From: Labilibaculum manganireducens
Lineage (GTDB): Bacteria; Bacteroidota; Bacteroidia; Bacteroidales; Marinifilaceae
NCBI RefSeq assembly: GCF_002843385.1
Contig: NZ_MVDE01000011.1
Location: 85,547-149,546, forward strand
Length of the DNA stretch: 64,000 nt
Direction of reading: 5' to 3'
Position 1 is the first letter of the stretch, and each line of letters starts with the position of its first letter. Positions 21,601 through 29,845 of the stretch are shown piece by piece. The notes under the pieces were generated by a model that was not told where the DNA came from, ran no database searches, and saw only the letters and a list, made by a program, of their open reading frames with translations. The position numbers and the translations under genes are program-made.

Positions 21601-21934
21601 ACAAAAAGATCCATTGTTGATCTACAAATTTGAATCGTTCAATTTGTTTAAAACAATGATTGAAACGATAAATAAGAGTGTTGTCAGCAGCTTAATGAAA
21701 GGTCATATTCCATTATCGGATCCTGAAGATGTCCGCAAGGCAGAAGAACGTAAAAGAACCGATTTAAGCAATTTGAAAACTACAAAAGAAGAAGTAGGAG
21801 GAGGCAGAGAAAGACCGGAACCTAAAAAACCGGAACCTGTTCGTGTTGCTCAAAAAGTAGGACGAAATGAACCTTGTCCTTGTGGTAGTGGTAAAAAATT
21901 CAAACAATGTCATGGAAAAGGAGTTCCGGCTTAA
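18638..21934 (+). CDS. secA: Preprotein translocase ATPase SecA
   Basis: Motor that pushes unfolded preproteins through SecYEG. At 1098 residues it is longer than the roughly 900-residue E. coli protein. Part of the extra length is a charged coiled-coil-like insertion at about residues 55-110. Walker A is ATGEGKT (194-200); the DEAD-box equivalent is [22 protein letters not shown] is present in motor domain 2. The C-terminal zinc motif has C1080, C1082, C1091 and H1092 ([14 protein letters not shown]), which binds SecB or ribosomes. lgt follows on the same strand. Confidence 0.98.
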   Translation: MGFIDSTLGKLFGNKSDRDLKELSPYLGKIKAEYDRVTTLSNDDLRGESGKLKQRIQDFIQAEKDEIQSLKDKVDTGELSINEREEIYDRIDEIEKKIDEKIEEVLDEILPTAFAVIKDTARRFTENSELEVTASKFDRDLAPYYDNIQIDGETAVYFNSWTAGGTEITWNMVHYDVQLIGGTVLHQGKIAEMATGEGKTLVATLPVFLNALTGRGVHLITVNDYLAKRDSEWMGPIYQFHGLSVDCIDKHSPNSDARRKAYASDITFGTNNEFGFDYLRDNMATNPKDLVQRRHNYSIVDEVDSVLVDDARTPLIISGPIPRGEHQQFDDLKPKVQKLVKAQNDLVMKIFTDSKKLLNSEDKKDLEEGAKLLLRTYKGLPKMKPLIKFLSEQGNKASLLKTENFYMQENNKNMHIITDELYFVIDEKHNSIELTDKGIDLISSDVEDSGFFVLPDIGSEVAVIEKSDLSDEEKVAKKDEMIQAYSVRSERVHTINQLLKAYTLFEKDVEYVMMDGKVKIVDEQTGRIMEGRRYSDGLHQAIEAKENVKVEAATQTFATITLQNYFRMYNKLAGMTGTAETEAGELWDIYKLEVVVIPTNRPICRDDREDLVYKTKREKYSAVIDEIVDLVNAGRPVLVGTTSVEISELLGRMLKIKGIKHNVLNAKLHQREADIVAEAGQSGTVTIATNMAGRGTDIKLSDEVKAAGGLAIIGTERHDSRRVDRQLRGRAGRQGDIGSSQFFVSLEDDLMRLFSSDRIVKLMDRMGLKEGEVIQHSMITKSIERAQKKVEENNFGIRKRLLEYDDVMNSQREVIYKRRRHALFGERIQVDIANMMYDISELIANEYHGVDFEEFKMDLLRTFSTESPVSEEEFMKEKPEEITEKIYAVVLDNYKRKVEAISKQAYPVIKNVYESKAEIYENIVVPFSDGSKMFQVVTNLKKAYESKAEDLVRSFEKVSILATIDDAWKEHLREMDDLKQSVQNASYEQKDPLLIYKFESFNLFKTMIETINKSVVSSLMKGHIPLSDPEDVRKAEERKRTDLSNLKTTKEEVGGGRERPEPKKPEPVRVAQKVGRNEPCPCGSGKKFKQCHGKGVPA

Positions 21935-21967
21935 TTTCCATAATTAAAAAAATCATACTAAATTCAC

Positions 21968-22006
21968 ATGGATTGTTTCGCAAGTCGAAACAATCCATTT
22001 AGTTTT
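21968..22006 (+). terminator. Terminator after secA
   Basis: ATGGATTGTTTCG (21968-21980) pairs perfectly over 13 bp with CGAAACAATCCAT (21986-21998), followed by a T-rich stretch. Confidence 0.75.
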
Positions 22007-22031
22007 ACTTACCAAACTTAAAAAAACACAT

Positions 22032-22835
22032 ATGTTGCTTTCAATTCTTTGGGATATCGATCCGGAAATATTTAAAATCGGCCCTATCGCTGTCCGTTGG
22101 TACGGATTATTATTCGCATTAGGATTTTTGTTAGGATATTATCTGGTAGAAAAAATGTTTAAAAAAGATGGTATTAAACTGGAATGGCTTGATAAATTAT
22201 TCCTGTATACCATGATTGCAACTGTTGTAGGTGCTCGTTTGGGACATGTGTTTTTCTACGGATGGGAATTTTATTCACAACACCCTGCCGAAATAATTAA
22301 AATTTGGCGGGGAGGATTGGCATCTCACGGTGCTACAATTGGAATTCTTGTTGCTTTATGGTTTTATTCTAAAAAAGTGAGCAGAAAATCAATGCTTTGG
22401 ATATTGGATTACGTGGTAATTCCGGTTGCTTTGGCAGGATGTTTTATTCGTTTGGGAAATTTGATGAATTCAGAAATTATTGGAACTCAAACTCATTCTG
22501 ACTGGGGATTTCAATTCATCAGAGCTTCTATTTATGAGCCAAAAGCACCACGACACCCAGCACAATTATACGAAGCAATTTGTTATTTGATTTCCTTTGG
22601 TGTTCTGTCATTTATGTATTGGAAAACCAATGCAAAACAATACAGCGGAAGATTATTCGGAGCTTTTTTTGTAATGATTTTTACAGCTCGTTTCTTTATC
22701 GAATTTATTAAGGAAAATCAGGAAGCTTTTGAGCAGGGAATGTTGTTAAATATGGGACAGTTACTAAGCATTCCGTTTGTTTTAATCGGGTTGTTCTTTC
22801 TGATTCGATCGTATAGAATTGAACCGATGAAGTAA
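22032..22835 (+). CDS. lgt: Prolipoprotein diacylglyceryl transferase
   Basis: Inner-membrane enzyme that attaches diacylglycerol from phosphatidylglycerol to the lipobox cysteine, the first step of lipoprotein maturation. It has 267 residues with about seven hydrophobic segments. Conserved motifs are RGGLASHGATIG, with H99, and the Lgt signature around R140 (RLGNLMNSEIIG). The substrate-facing Y/R in VRWYGLLFALGF near the N-terminus is also present. It lies downstream of secA but behind a terminator, so it probably has its own promoter. Confidence 0.97.
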   Translation: MLLSILWDIDPEIFKIGPIAVRWYGLLFALGFLLGYYLVEKMFKKDGIKLEWLDKLFLYTMIATVVGARLGHVFFYGWEFYSQHPAEIIKIWRGGLASHGATIGILVALWFYSKKVSRKSMLWILDYVVIPVALAGCFIRLGNLMNSEIIGTQTHSDWGFQFIRASIYEPKAPRHPAQLYEAICYLISFGVLSFMYWKTNAKQYSGRLFGAFFVMIFTARFFIEFIKENQEAFEQGMLLNMGQLLSIPFVLIGLFFLIRSYRIEPMK

Positions 22836-22854
22836 TTAACTATAGTATAACAAG

Positions 22855-22886
22855 AAGCCGAATCTTTTCCGATTCGGCTTTTTTAT
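22855..22886 (+). terminator. Terminator after lgt
   Basis: AAGCCGAATC pairs with GATTCGGCTT across a 6-nt loop, followed by T residues. Confidence 0.87.
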
Positions 22887-22945
22887 TGTTGCATAAATCT
22901 CTTTCTAAAATCAAGTTTGTCAATCCATGTCATTCAAAAAAAGCC

Positions 22946-23250
22946 TTCCTAATGATGGGAAAGCACTTCAAACCTTCCAAAGCCTGTTCCCAAATGTGGG
23001 AAAGTACTTAAAATCACCCAAAACCCATTTCCCAATTGCGGGAGAGTAGTTTGGAGCACTCAAAGCATGTTGCCCTATTGTGGGAGAGTAGTTCGAATCA
23101 TCCAAAGCGTACTCCAAATTGTGGGAAAGTACTTTGAACCAATCCATACCTGATTCCCGATTGCGGGCGTACACTTCGAAACATTCAAGGTAAATTCCCC
23201 AATATGGGAACGCTTTTAAAACCATCCAAACAGGATTCCCTGTCATAAAA
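22946..23250. repeat. Seven-unit 41/42-bp tandem repeat with an internal palindrome
   Basis: Units start at 22946, 22987, 23029, 23070, 23112, 23154 and 23195, with a partial eighth at 23236, so lengths alternate between 41 and 42 bp. Each begins with an inverted repeat close to TTCCCAATTGTGGGA, then AGTACTT-like and CATCCAAA-like blocks. The inverted repeat tolerates compensating changes (for example CCCGATTGCGGG). It lies between the convergent lgt and MutS-like genes. A minus-strand frame reads through most of it as a 14-residue period, but mixed 41- and 42-bp units argue against coding. Confidence 0.85.
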
Positions 23251-23262
23251 AAGTATTTAGCT

Positions 23263-25071
23263 TTATGCTTCCTTCAATATTTCCAAATCAATCCCCATTT
23301 TCTTCATTAAAATAGGAGCGTTAAAGGTTTTGCAAAATCCTTTTTGCACTTTGTAGTCAAAATAAAGCTGATCACCATCAATTTTAATATCGAAGAACCG
23401 GTTTTCAACCTGCCCGGGTAATTCTTCTTCCAGTATCGATAGTTCCAAATCATGTGTTGCCACCATCGCAACTGCATCGTGTTTCACCAGTTGCTTAATC
23501 AATGCTCTCGAACCTGTATGCTTGTCTTTCGAATTGGTTCCTCTCAAAATTTCATCCAATAGTAATAATGTCTTCTCTTTTCGATTTACTTTTTCTATCA
23601 CCTGCTGAATTCTCTTTAGTTCTGCATAAAAAGAAGATTCATTTTCTTCTATCGAATCTTTAATTCTCATAGAAGTGTTGATTTCCACATTTGAAACCGT
23701 CATTTCCTGAGCACAAACCGGAGCTCCTGCCAATGCCATCACAACATTCACTCCAACGGTTCGCAAAAAAGTACTTTTTCCGGCCATATTCGATCCCGTT
23801 ACAATATGCACCGTTCCAGGGCCATTTAGCTGATAGTCGTTATTTACTCTTGCTTTCTCATCAATCAAGGGATGACCGGCTTCCTTTACATCCAACTCAA
23901 AGTGTTTGTCTGAAATTTTAGGAAAAGCCCATTCTTCATGGTTAAAACTTAAATTAGCTAAGCTGGAAATGGCTTCAATCTCACTGATTGCATCAAACCA
24001 CTTTTCAATTTCAGTACCATAATTTTGTTTCCACTTGTCGATACGAAATAAAATGTGCAATTCATAGAAAAACAGCAGATTAAGCAATATTTGAACCATT
24101 ACATTTAATCGTTGATCTAATAATTCAATAAGCTTGCTTAGTTGCTGTATTTTTTTTGATGTTAACCGATCATTACTACCCAACTTGCTCTTTAGTTCAT
24201 TTAATTTTTCAGAATTCCAGTTCTCTTTTTCGAACTGCTCAATAATATAGGAGTAGGTTTTGAGCATTTCCCCTCTTTTTGAAGTTTGTTCATGAGCTCT
24301 GCTCACTTTCCTGAAGTTATAGTAGTGAATTCCAATACTAGCCAATATCATTATTGTAATAGGAGCTTGTGAGCCGATAAAAGAATATACCAAGGCTCCC
24401 AACGAAAGCAAAGGCATAATTGTAACAGCGATTTGTAATACTTTCTTTCCATGAAAAGGAGAGGGCTTTTTACCCCATTCAATTACAAAACCGGGGTCAT
24501 CATTTTTTAGATTGTTCGCAAAGCCATATTGAACGATATTTTGTCTCCAATCAATCTTTTTTGCCAATTCTTTAACCGCTTCCTGTCTTTTGCTGATCTC
24601 TTGATTAGGTGATGGCTTTTCGAGCCAGCTGGCAAGAGTATTATTACCTGTTTTAGTAACGCTCCGGTTGATTAATTGAAAAAGAGAATGTTGTCCAAAT
24701 ATGTCCAGATCTGATGCATAGGAATGATTCGGTTTCAGATACTCTTCGCCATCATAAAAAAGAGTACTATGGCGTGTTTGCAAGCAATTAATTTCATTCT
24801 CGTTAATTTCGATCAAGGCGTGCAGCCTTTTTATATTTTTACTGTTTCGATTGTATTTTCTTACAAAATAGATCAGCGAGAATACTAATGTGATAGCCAC
24901 AGCATTTGCAATTAATGCAGAATAGGATAGAAAACCATAAAAAAACACGAATGCTCCAATTGCAGAAAAAAGACGCAAAAACGAGAGGTTTCGATTCTGT
25001 TTTTGAAGAACACTTGTTTGCTTTTTAAATGCATGTATTCGATCGGTGTAAAAGGATAGTTTTTGATTCAT
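23263..25071 (-). CDS. Membrane-anchored MutS-family ATPase
   Basis: A 602-residue protein with a C-terminal MutS ATPase domain: Walker A TGSNMAGKSTF (425-435), Walker B LLLLDEIL (502-509) and the MutS-type signature VATHDLELS (537-545). The MutS core helices precede it (about 260-400). Unlike MutS or MutS2 it has four predicted membrane helices in two hairpins (about 31-48, 52-70, 213-231 and 236-252), and no N-terminal mismatch-recognition domain or C-terminal Smr domain. Such proteins are annotated as MutS-related in Bacteroidota, but their function is not established and mismatch repair should not be assumed. It ends next to the 41/42-bp repeat. Confidence 0.85.
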   Translation of the reverse strand: MNQKLSFYTDRIHAFKKQTSVLQKQNRNLSFLRLFSAIGAFVFFYGFLSYSALIANAVAITLVFSLIYFVRKYNRNSKNIKRLHALIEINENEINCLQTRHSTLFYDGEEYLKPNHSYASDLDIFGQHSLFQLINRSVTKTGNNTLASWLEKPSPNQEISKRQEAVKELAKKIDWRQNIVQYGFANNLKNDDPGFVIEWGKKPSPFHGKKVLQIAVTIMPLLSLGALVYSFIGSQAPITIMILASIGIHYYNFRKVSRAHEQTSKRGEMLKTYSYIIEQFEKENWNSEKLNELKSKLGSNDRLTSKKIQQLSKLIELLDQRLNVMVQILLNLLFFYELHILFRIDKWKQNYGTEIEKWFDAISEIEAISSLANLSFNHEEWAFPKISDKHFELDVKEAGHPLIDEKARVNNDYQLNGPGTVHIVTGSNMAGKSTFLRTVGVNVVMALAGAPVCAQEMTVSNVEINTSMRIKDSIEENESSFYAELKRIQQVIEKVNRKEKTLLLLDEILRGTNSKDKHTGSRALIKQLVKHDAVAMVATHDLELSILEEELPGQVENRFFDIKIDGDQLYFDYKVQKGFCKTFNAPILMKKMGIDLEILKEA

Positions 25072-25502
25072 TTTTCGTTTTATTGTAGTTTTATCAGCTA
25101 ATGTAAGCGAAATTTTAGCTGTTTGATATTTATATGAGTTGTGAATATATTATAAATCTAAGGCAAACTTGTGTTTTATGTCAAAAAAAATCAATATCAG
25201 ATTTAATCCTCAATTCTTGATCTATATGATCGAAATTTTATATTAAACTCTATATTTTAATCATTTGTCAAAAAATTATTTTTCTTGAATTATGTTTTTT
25301 CGCTCATACATTCATGTGGTTCACTCATTTTCTTATCATCCTCACTAATAACTTTTTGATTACAGTTTTTTATGAATTAATTTCATTTGTGTAAAAAATA
25401 AGTGCACTATATCTTTTACCAGGCGTTCACCGAAAAGCCTTATTAGAGTAGGTTATGAAGAATTGAGTAAAACGATCTTCATGTAACTAAAAAAATATTG
25501 AA
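25072..25502. other. 431-bp gene-free stretch between divergent genes
   Basis: AT-rich DNA between the MutS-like gene and the orphan gene at 25503; it must hold both promoters. A TATCTTTT sequence near 25411 could be a -7 box for the plus-strand gene. Otherwise I see nothing. Confidence 0.4.
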
Positions 25503-26192
25503 ATGAAAGCTGATACATTGAATAAAGAAGCTATTGAAATGCGTACAAACATGATTCCTGAAATTAAGACCAGTTACGGGAATTACAGTGAATTGTGGAG
25601 AACATCCATTTCAGATATTACAGTTTTAGGAGCTGGAGAGCTAACGTGCAGAATAACCCGCCCAAACAGTGGAAGTGCAAAGGGTGGATATCTTTATATA
25701 TATAAAGATAAAATAGAGGGGGCTCCTCTTGTTAGACAATATTTTGCCGGTCAGGCGAGTGGTATTGTAACAATTATGAGCAATCAGATTGATTTATTCA
25801 ATGGTCATTACGTTTTGGCTTATGGACCTCACTTTACAGACCAAGTAAATATTATTGCAGCTACTGTTCAATTGGATAATGGTTATGCATACAATCAGGA
25901 ATCTTCTGTTTGCACTCCAATTCAAGCTTCGATAAATCAAGTCACTTCTCATTACATCTTCGCAAGTAATTCTTTAGGGTTTAGTCACTACGATTCTACA
26001 GTTATTCTTCGGGAAGGAAATGTATTTGGAGAAGGAAATGAAGTTGCAAGAGCGTATATTTCAAAGGAATCCAATAGGATTGGAACCAATGTAATGCATG
26101 CAAATTTGAAGCACAAACAAGCTTATAATGTAAGTATTAATATATATTCGTCTGTTCGGCCTGTAGCTGGTTATACTTTTACACTGGAGTAA
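25503..26192 (+). CDS. Hypothetical beta-rich protein, no recognised family
   Basis: 229 residues, no signal peptide and no membrane segment. It is rich in Ser, Thr, Asn, Gly and Tyr with alternating hydrophobic residues, suggesting an all-beta fold. The first half (about 30-125) and second half (about 130-229) have a similar rhythm and could be a duplicated beta-sandwich; identity between them is too low for me to be sure. It stands alone, with over 400 bp of empty DNA before it and nearly 600 bp after it, and its own strong terminator. An alternative start is the ATG twelve codons later. The function is unknown. Confidence 0.6.
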   Translation: MKADTLNKEAIEMRTNMIPEIKTSYGNYSELWRTSISDITVLGAGELTCRITRPNSGSAKGGYLYIYKDKIEGAPLVRQYFAGQASGIVTIMSNQIDLFNGHYVLAYGPHFTDQVNIIAATVQLDNGYAYNQESSVCTPIQASINQVTSHYIFASNSLGFSHYDSTVILREGNVFGEGNEVARAYISKESNRIGTNVMHANLKHKQAYNVSINIYSSVRPVAGYTFTLE

Positions 26193-26244
26193 GATTAATT
26201 GTTTAATGGCTTGCAGTAATATCTTAATGATATTAGATTTTATA

Positions 26245-26279
26245 ATATCCGGCAATTAAATTTTGCCGGATATTTTTTA
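26245..26279 (+). terminator. Terminator after the orphan gene
   Basis: ATATCCGGCAA (26245-26255) pairs with TTGCCGGATAT (26263-26273), followed by a T run. Confidence 0.87.
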
Positions 26280-26770
26280 TATCAATTTCATTTAAAACAC
26301 TTTCTCGTTCAAATTTGTGATCAACAGTTAGGCTAAGGATATTTAGGTTTACTTACCCACTTTATCTGATCACTTTTTTTTTGAATATTAAATACTTCTT
26401 GATGCCACTTCACTGCGAATGGTTAATACTATGTGTTTGGGAAGGCATTCTTCATTCTATATTCAGAAGGCAATCAGGTAATATAATTGATACTGTCACA
26501 ATGTTTCATGGCAAGGCCTTACCATAACTTATAAGTTAATCACTCATGAAATTTCAATGTTTATGTACAAAAAATATCCATTTGTCACTTTGATTCTTAA
26601 TCAATTTAATTTTTAAATGAGAAATAAAGAACAAGCTTTTTCGATTGTATAGTACGAAAAAGTTGATTGTTGCCATTTAAGCATAAATCTCTTTGGAATC
26701 GAAAGACAGAATATACAAAATAAACAAAGCTCAATATTTGGTATTTAAAAAGAATCAAAAGTGAAGAGAT
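26280..26770. other. Gene-free stretch between convergent genes
   Basis: About 490 bp with no open frame of note. The only structure is an 8-bp inverted repeat, CTTTTTCG (26636-26643) with CGAAAAAG (26655-26662), which might terminate proA transcription from the minus strand but has a poor T run. Confidence 0.4.
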
Positions 26771-28051
26771 TTACTCTCTAATATGTCCATCTCCGGTAAT
26801 TAACCACTTATAGGAGCATAATTCTTCCAAAGCCATAGGTCCACGGGCGTGTAATTTTTGCGTGCTTATCCCAATTTCAGCTCCCAATCCAAATTGTGCC
26901 CCGTCTGTAAATGCAGTTGAAGTATTGGAATAGATTGCAGCAGCATCAACTACTGAGTAAAAGTCACTTATAGTTTTTGAGTTCTCGCTTATTATGGCCT
27001 CGCTGTGCTTGGAACTGTACTTATAAATGTGATCTGTAGCCTCATGGAAATCATTCACTGTTTTAATCGACATTTTGAGACTTAAGAATTCCGTTCCAAA
27101 TGATGATTCATCTGCTTTATTAAGCAGATTTTTTGGATAGGCATTTTCAATTGCATGATAAGCTTCTTCGTCAGCAAATATTTCAACATTTTTATCCTGT
27201 AGTTTACTTACTAATTCCGAGAGATCGGCAAGACGACTTTTATGAATCAAAAGACAGTCCAATGCATTGCATACGCTTACACGGCGTGTTTTTGCATTAA
27301 ATACAATCTGCTTTCCTTTTTGTAAATCTCCGTCTTTATCGAAATAGGTGTGTACAATACCAGCACCGGTTTCGATTACCGGAACTTTAGAGTTTTGCCT
27401 CACTGTGTTGATGAGATTTTGAGAGCCTCTTGGTATTAAAACATCAACAAAACCTACTGCATTCATTAATTCTGAAGCAGCCTCTCTGGCTGAAGGCAGT
27501 AATTGAATGATTTCAGGATCAAGATGATTATCTGCAAGTGTTTTTTTTATTAATGCTACCAAAGCCTTATTTGAATTTTCAGCATCGCTGCCACCTTTTA
27601 AAACGCAGGCATTACCCGATTTAAAGCAGAGAGCAAATACATCCAGCGTAACATTCGGACGGGCCTCATAAATTACACCTACAGTTCCCAATGGAACACT
27701 AACTTTTTTAATTAATAATCCATTTTCAAGCGTTTTTTCAGAGAACACTTTTCCTAAAGGAGAAGGCAGTTGAATTGTATTTTCTATATCATTTGCTATT
27801 CCGTTAATTCTTTCGCAGCTCAATAGCAAACGATCATATTTTGGATCGTATTCAGACATACGTTCCAGATCTTTCTGATTGGCCTCAAGAATTTGTTCTG
27901 TGCCTTCTCTAAGAGATTTTGCAAGTTGTTCAAGAAGATTGTTTATTGTTTCAGAGCTAATCAGACACATGGTTCTGGAAGCATCTTTGACTTTATGTAA
28001 TTGTTCTGTACAGATCATATTTTGTTTTTTTGTTTGAATTTGGGAGTCCAT
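26771..28051 (-). CDS. proA: Gamma-glutamyl phosphate reductase (glutamate-5-semialdehyde dehydrogenase)
   Basis: Second step of proline synthesis: reduces glutamyl-5-phosphate to glutamate-5-semialdehyde with NADPH. It has 426 residues, the usual size. The catalytic cysteine is C261 in [11 protein letters not shown]. The Rossmann and substrate motifs [22 protein letters not shown] and [11 protein letters not shown] are all present. It lies 57 bp downstream of proB on the same strand, forming a proBA operon. Confidence 0.97.
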   Translation of the reverse strand: MDSQIQTKKQNMICTEQLHKVKDASRTMCLISSETINNLLEQLAKSLREGTEQILEANQKDLERMSEYDPKYDRLLLSCERINGIANDIENTIQLPSPLGKVFSEKTLENGLLIKKVSVPLGTVGVIYEARPNVTLDVFALCFKSGNACVLKGGSDAENSNKALVALIKKTLADNHLDPEIIQLLPSAREAASELMNAVGFVDVLIPRGSQNLINTVRQNSKVPVIETGAGIVHTYFDKDGDLQKGKQIVFNAKTRRVSVCNALDCLLIHKSRLADLSELVSKLQDKNVEIFADEEAYHAIENAYPKNLLNKADESSFGTEFLSLKMSIKTVNDFHEATDHIYKYSSKHSEAIISENSKTISDFYSVVDAAAIYSNTSTAFTDGAQFGLGAEIGISTQKLHARGPMALEELCSYKWLITGDGHIRE

Positions 28052-28108
28052 CTAAAAGTTATGCCTTATTTTTTAATTGGTGTAATTATCTGATATCAAA
28101 ATGCATCA

Positions 28109-29179
28109 TTAATAAAGAAAAAGATAATCGTAATGAACCAGAGGTTTTGTTCCGGTTTTTCCAATATAACTTTCCGCTTTGGTTTTATTATATTGAGTTT
28201 TCCCAAGCCCAATTACCTTACCCGATAAACCAACAATTTTAATAATATCTCCTTTTTCAAAATCTCCGCTAATTTTTATAACACCAATTGGCAATAAACT
28301 TGTAGCTTTTTTTGAGCACAAAGCTTCTTCAGCACCTTTGTTAATTACTAATTGGGCTTTTTCAAAGCCATCTGATCCTGCCAGCCATTGTTTTACAGTT
28401 GAAGCCTTTTTGCTTGCCGTAAAGCTTGTGTGGTTTACTTCGTCAGGCGAATTAACCAGTTCCAGCACAATATCATCAATTCCTCCATTGGCAATATGTA
28501 CAGGTATGCCGGATTTGGCAACTCTTCCGGCTATACTGCACTTGGTTAACATTCCACCTCTTCCAAAATTGGATTTTTTAGTGGTGATATATTGTTTTAA
28601 CCTGTTAACGTCACCATTTACAGTTTGTAATAATGTGGAATTATTATCATTTGGATTTCCAGTATAAATTCCATTGATATTACTTAGTAAATAAAGCGCT
28701 TCAACATCCATCATCGAGGCGATCAGTCCGGATAGCTCATCGTTATCCGTAAACATCAGAGCAGTAACTGATACGGCATCATTTTCATTAATAATTGGAA
28801 GAATTCCATTGTTTAGAAGAGAATTTAAACAGTTCTTCATGTTTAGATAGTGTTCCCGTGTTCTAAAATCTTGTTTTGTAACAAGAACTTGAGCACACTC
28901 AATTTCAAATTCTTTAAGAAAGACAGAATAGACATTCAGTAACTCTACCTGACCAACTGAAGACCATATCTGTCTTGCTGAAACAGTATCAATCTTTTCA
29001 GGCAGTTTTACCTTACTTCTTCCTGCTGCAACGGCTCCCGAAGAAACAAGAATACACTGTATTCCCATTTTTCTTAGCGAAGAAATTTGATAGACGATGT
29101 TTTTAATTCTGGATGTATTTAGTTCTCCATTCTCTTTGGTAAGAACATTAGAGCCGATTTTAATGCAAATTCGTTTCAT
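28109..29179 (-). CDS. proB: Glutamate 5-kinase with C-terminal PUA domain
   Basis: First step of proline synthesis, usually feedback-inhibited by proline. The amino-acid kinase domain (about 1-250) has the motifs IKIGSNVLT, LVSSGAVAAGR, NENDAVS and TDNDELSGLIA. A PUA domain fills about residues 275-356 (SLLPIGVIKISGDFEKGD). The 356-residue length fits the two-domain form. It is the first gene of proBA. A 75-bp element that also occurs near cobC lies 20 bp upstream of its start codon and would be within its leader. Confidence 0.96.
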   Translation of the reverse strand: MKRICIKIGSNVLTKENGELNTSRIKNIVYQISSLRKMGIQCILVSSGAVAAGRSKVKLPEKIDTVSARQIWSSVGQVELLNVYSVFLKEFEIECAQVLVTKQDFRTREHYLNMKNCLNSLLNNGILPIINENDAVSVTALMFTDNDELSGLIASMMDVEALYLLSNINGIYTGNPNDNNSTLLQTVNGDVNRLKQYITTKKSNFGRGGMLTKCSIAGRVAKSGIPVHIANGGIDDIVLELVNSPDEVNHTSFTASKKASTVKQWLAGSDGFEKAQLVINKGAEEALCSKKATSLLPIGVIKISGDFEKGDIIKIVGLSGKVIGLGKTQYNKTKAESYIGKTGTKPLVHYDYLFLY

Positions 29180-29199
29180 ATGATTATAATTTTAAACTT

Positions 29200-29274
29200 T
29201 TGCCATATGGAACTTACCATGCTGAAATAATCATCCCCCTGTGTGTAGAAAGCTTTATACATGGACGTTTCATA
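29200..29274. repeat. Two-copy conserved element, copy A (proB leader)
   Basis: Matches copy B at 55095-55170. The left 47 nt (starting TTGCCATATGGAAC) differ at one base and the right 15 nt (CATGGACGTTTCATA) are identical. The central 13 nt (AGAAAGCTTTATA) are unrelated to the 14 nt of copy B. CCATG and CATGG on either side of the centre can pair. Conserved arms around a free loop suggest a structured RNA or a small mobile element. On the minus strand it would be in the 5' leader of proB. Confidence 0.75.
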
Positions 29275-29815
29275 CTTTAATATATGGATATGACAATTTG
29301 AAGTACGGGAATAGAATTCTGTACCTATAAATTGGAATGAGTTAAAAAATAAGTGCCTGTTCAATGAATAATGAAAGGCAAAAAGAAATGTTTATTTCAG
29401 GATGCTGTTTGAGAGATACCCAGAGGGATGAGAGGGAAGAATGTAATAAAAATTCAGACACAGTAATTCAGAAGAAAAGATGGAGCCTTTCGCTTCTGTT
29501 TGTAAACTTTTATGGATAAGAAATTTCATACCTTTCATTTTGGTAATGCTTGATAATTACAAATCCCCCTTGTTTTAGTGAATCAAATATAGGAATTTTT
29601 TCATGAGATGATTCCATTACATCTTGATATGTTGAGTGTTGAGAATAGCATGGAAAGGTTTGCGTTATAAATTCCATGTGGAATACAAATCGGATCAGTG
29701 AGCTTTTGTGTATTGTAAATCAATTGATTGTATTGATTTTGAAATGGCTGGAAATACTATTAAGATATTTTCCAAATAATTATTTTTTTCCAGTTTAATT
29801 GCCTTCTCAATTTTA

Positions 29816-29823
29816 TATCTTTG
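29816..29823 (+). promoter_or_regulatory. -7 promoter box for the M3 peptidase gene
   Basis: TATCTTTG matches TAnnTTTG, 22 bp before the start codon. The -33 region is unclear. Confidence 0.5.
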
Positions 29824-29845
29824 TTACTGATATAAAAAATTAACT

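Larger units (their letters stand above)
29180..29845. other. 666-bp gene-free stretch between proB and the M3 peptidase gene
   Basis: Holds the two-copy element at 29200-29274 and a -7 box for the peptidase gene at 29816. Between them lies AT-rich DNA with no convincing gene. A 62-codon minus-strand frame (29176-29364) spans the element, but its equivalent near cobC is frameshifted. Confidence 0.6.

Noticed and set aside
22968..23246. Minus-strand frame of 92 codons through the 41/42-bp tandem repeat
   Set aside because: Its apparent 14-residue periodicity comes from the DNA repeat; mixed 41- and 42-bp units shift the frame and there is no plausible promoter or family.
22946..23250. Possible CRISPR array
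   Set aside because: There is no constant direct repeat alternating with unique spacers, and no cas genes; the whole 41/42-bp unit is repeated.
29176..29364. 62-codon minus-strand frame upstream of proB, covering copy A of the two-copy element
   Set aside because: The matching stretch in copy B has a length change and stop codons, so the conservation is not at the protein level.
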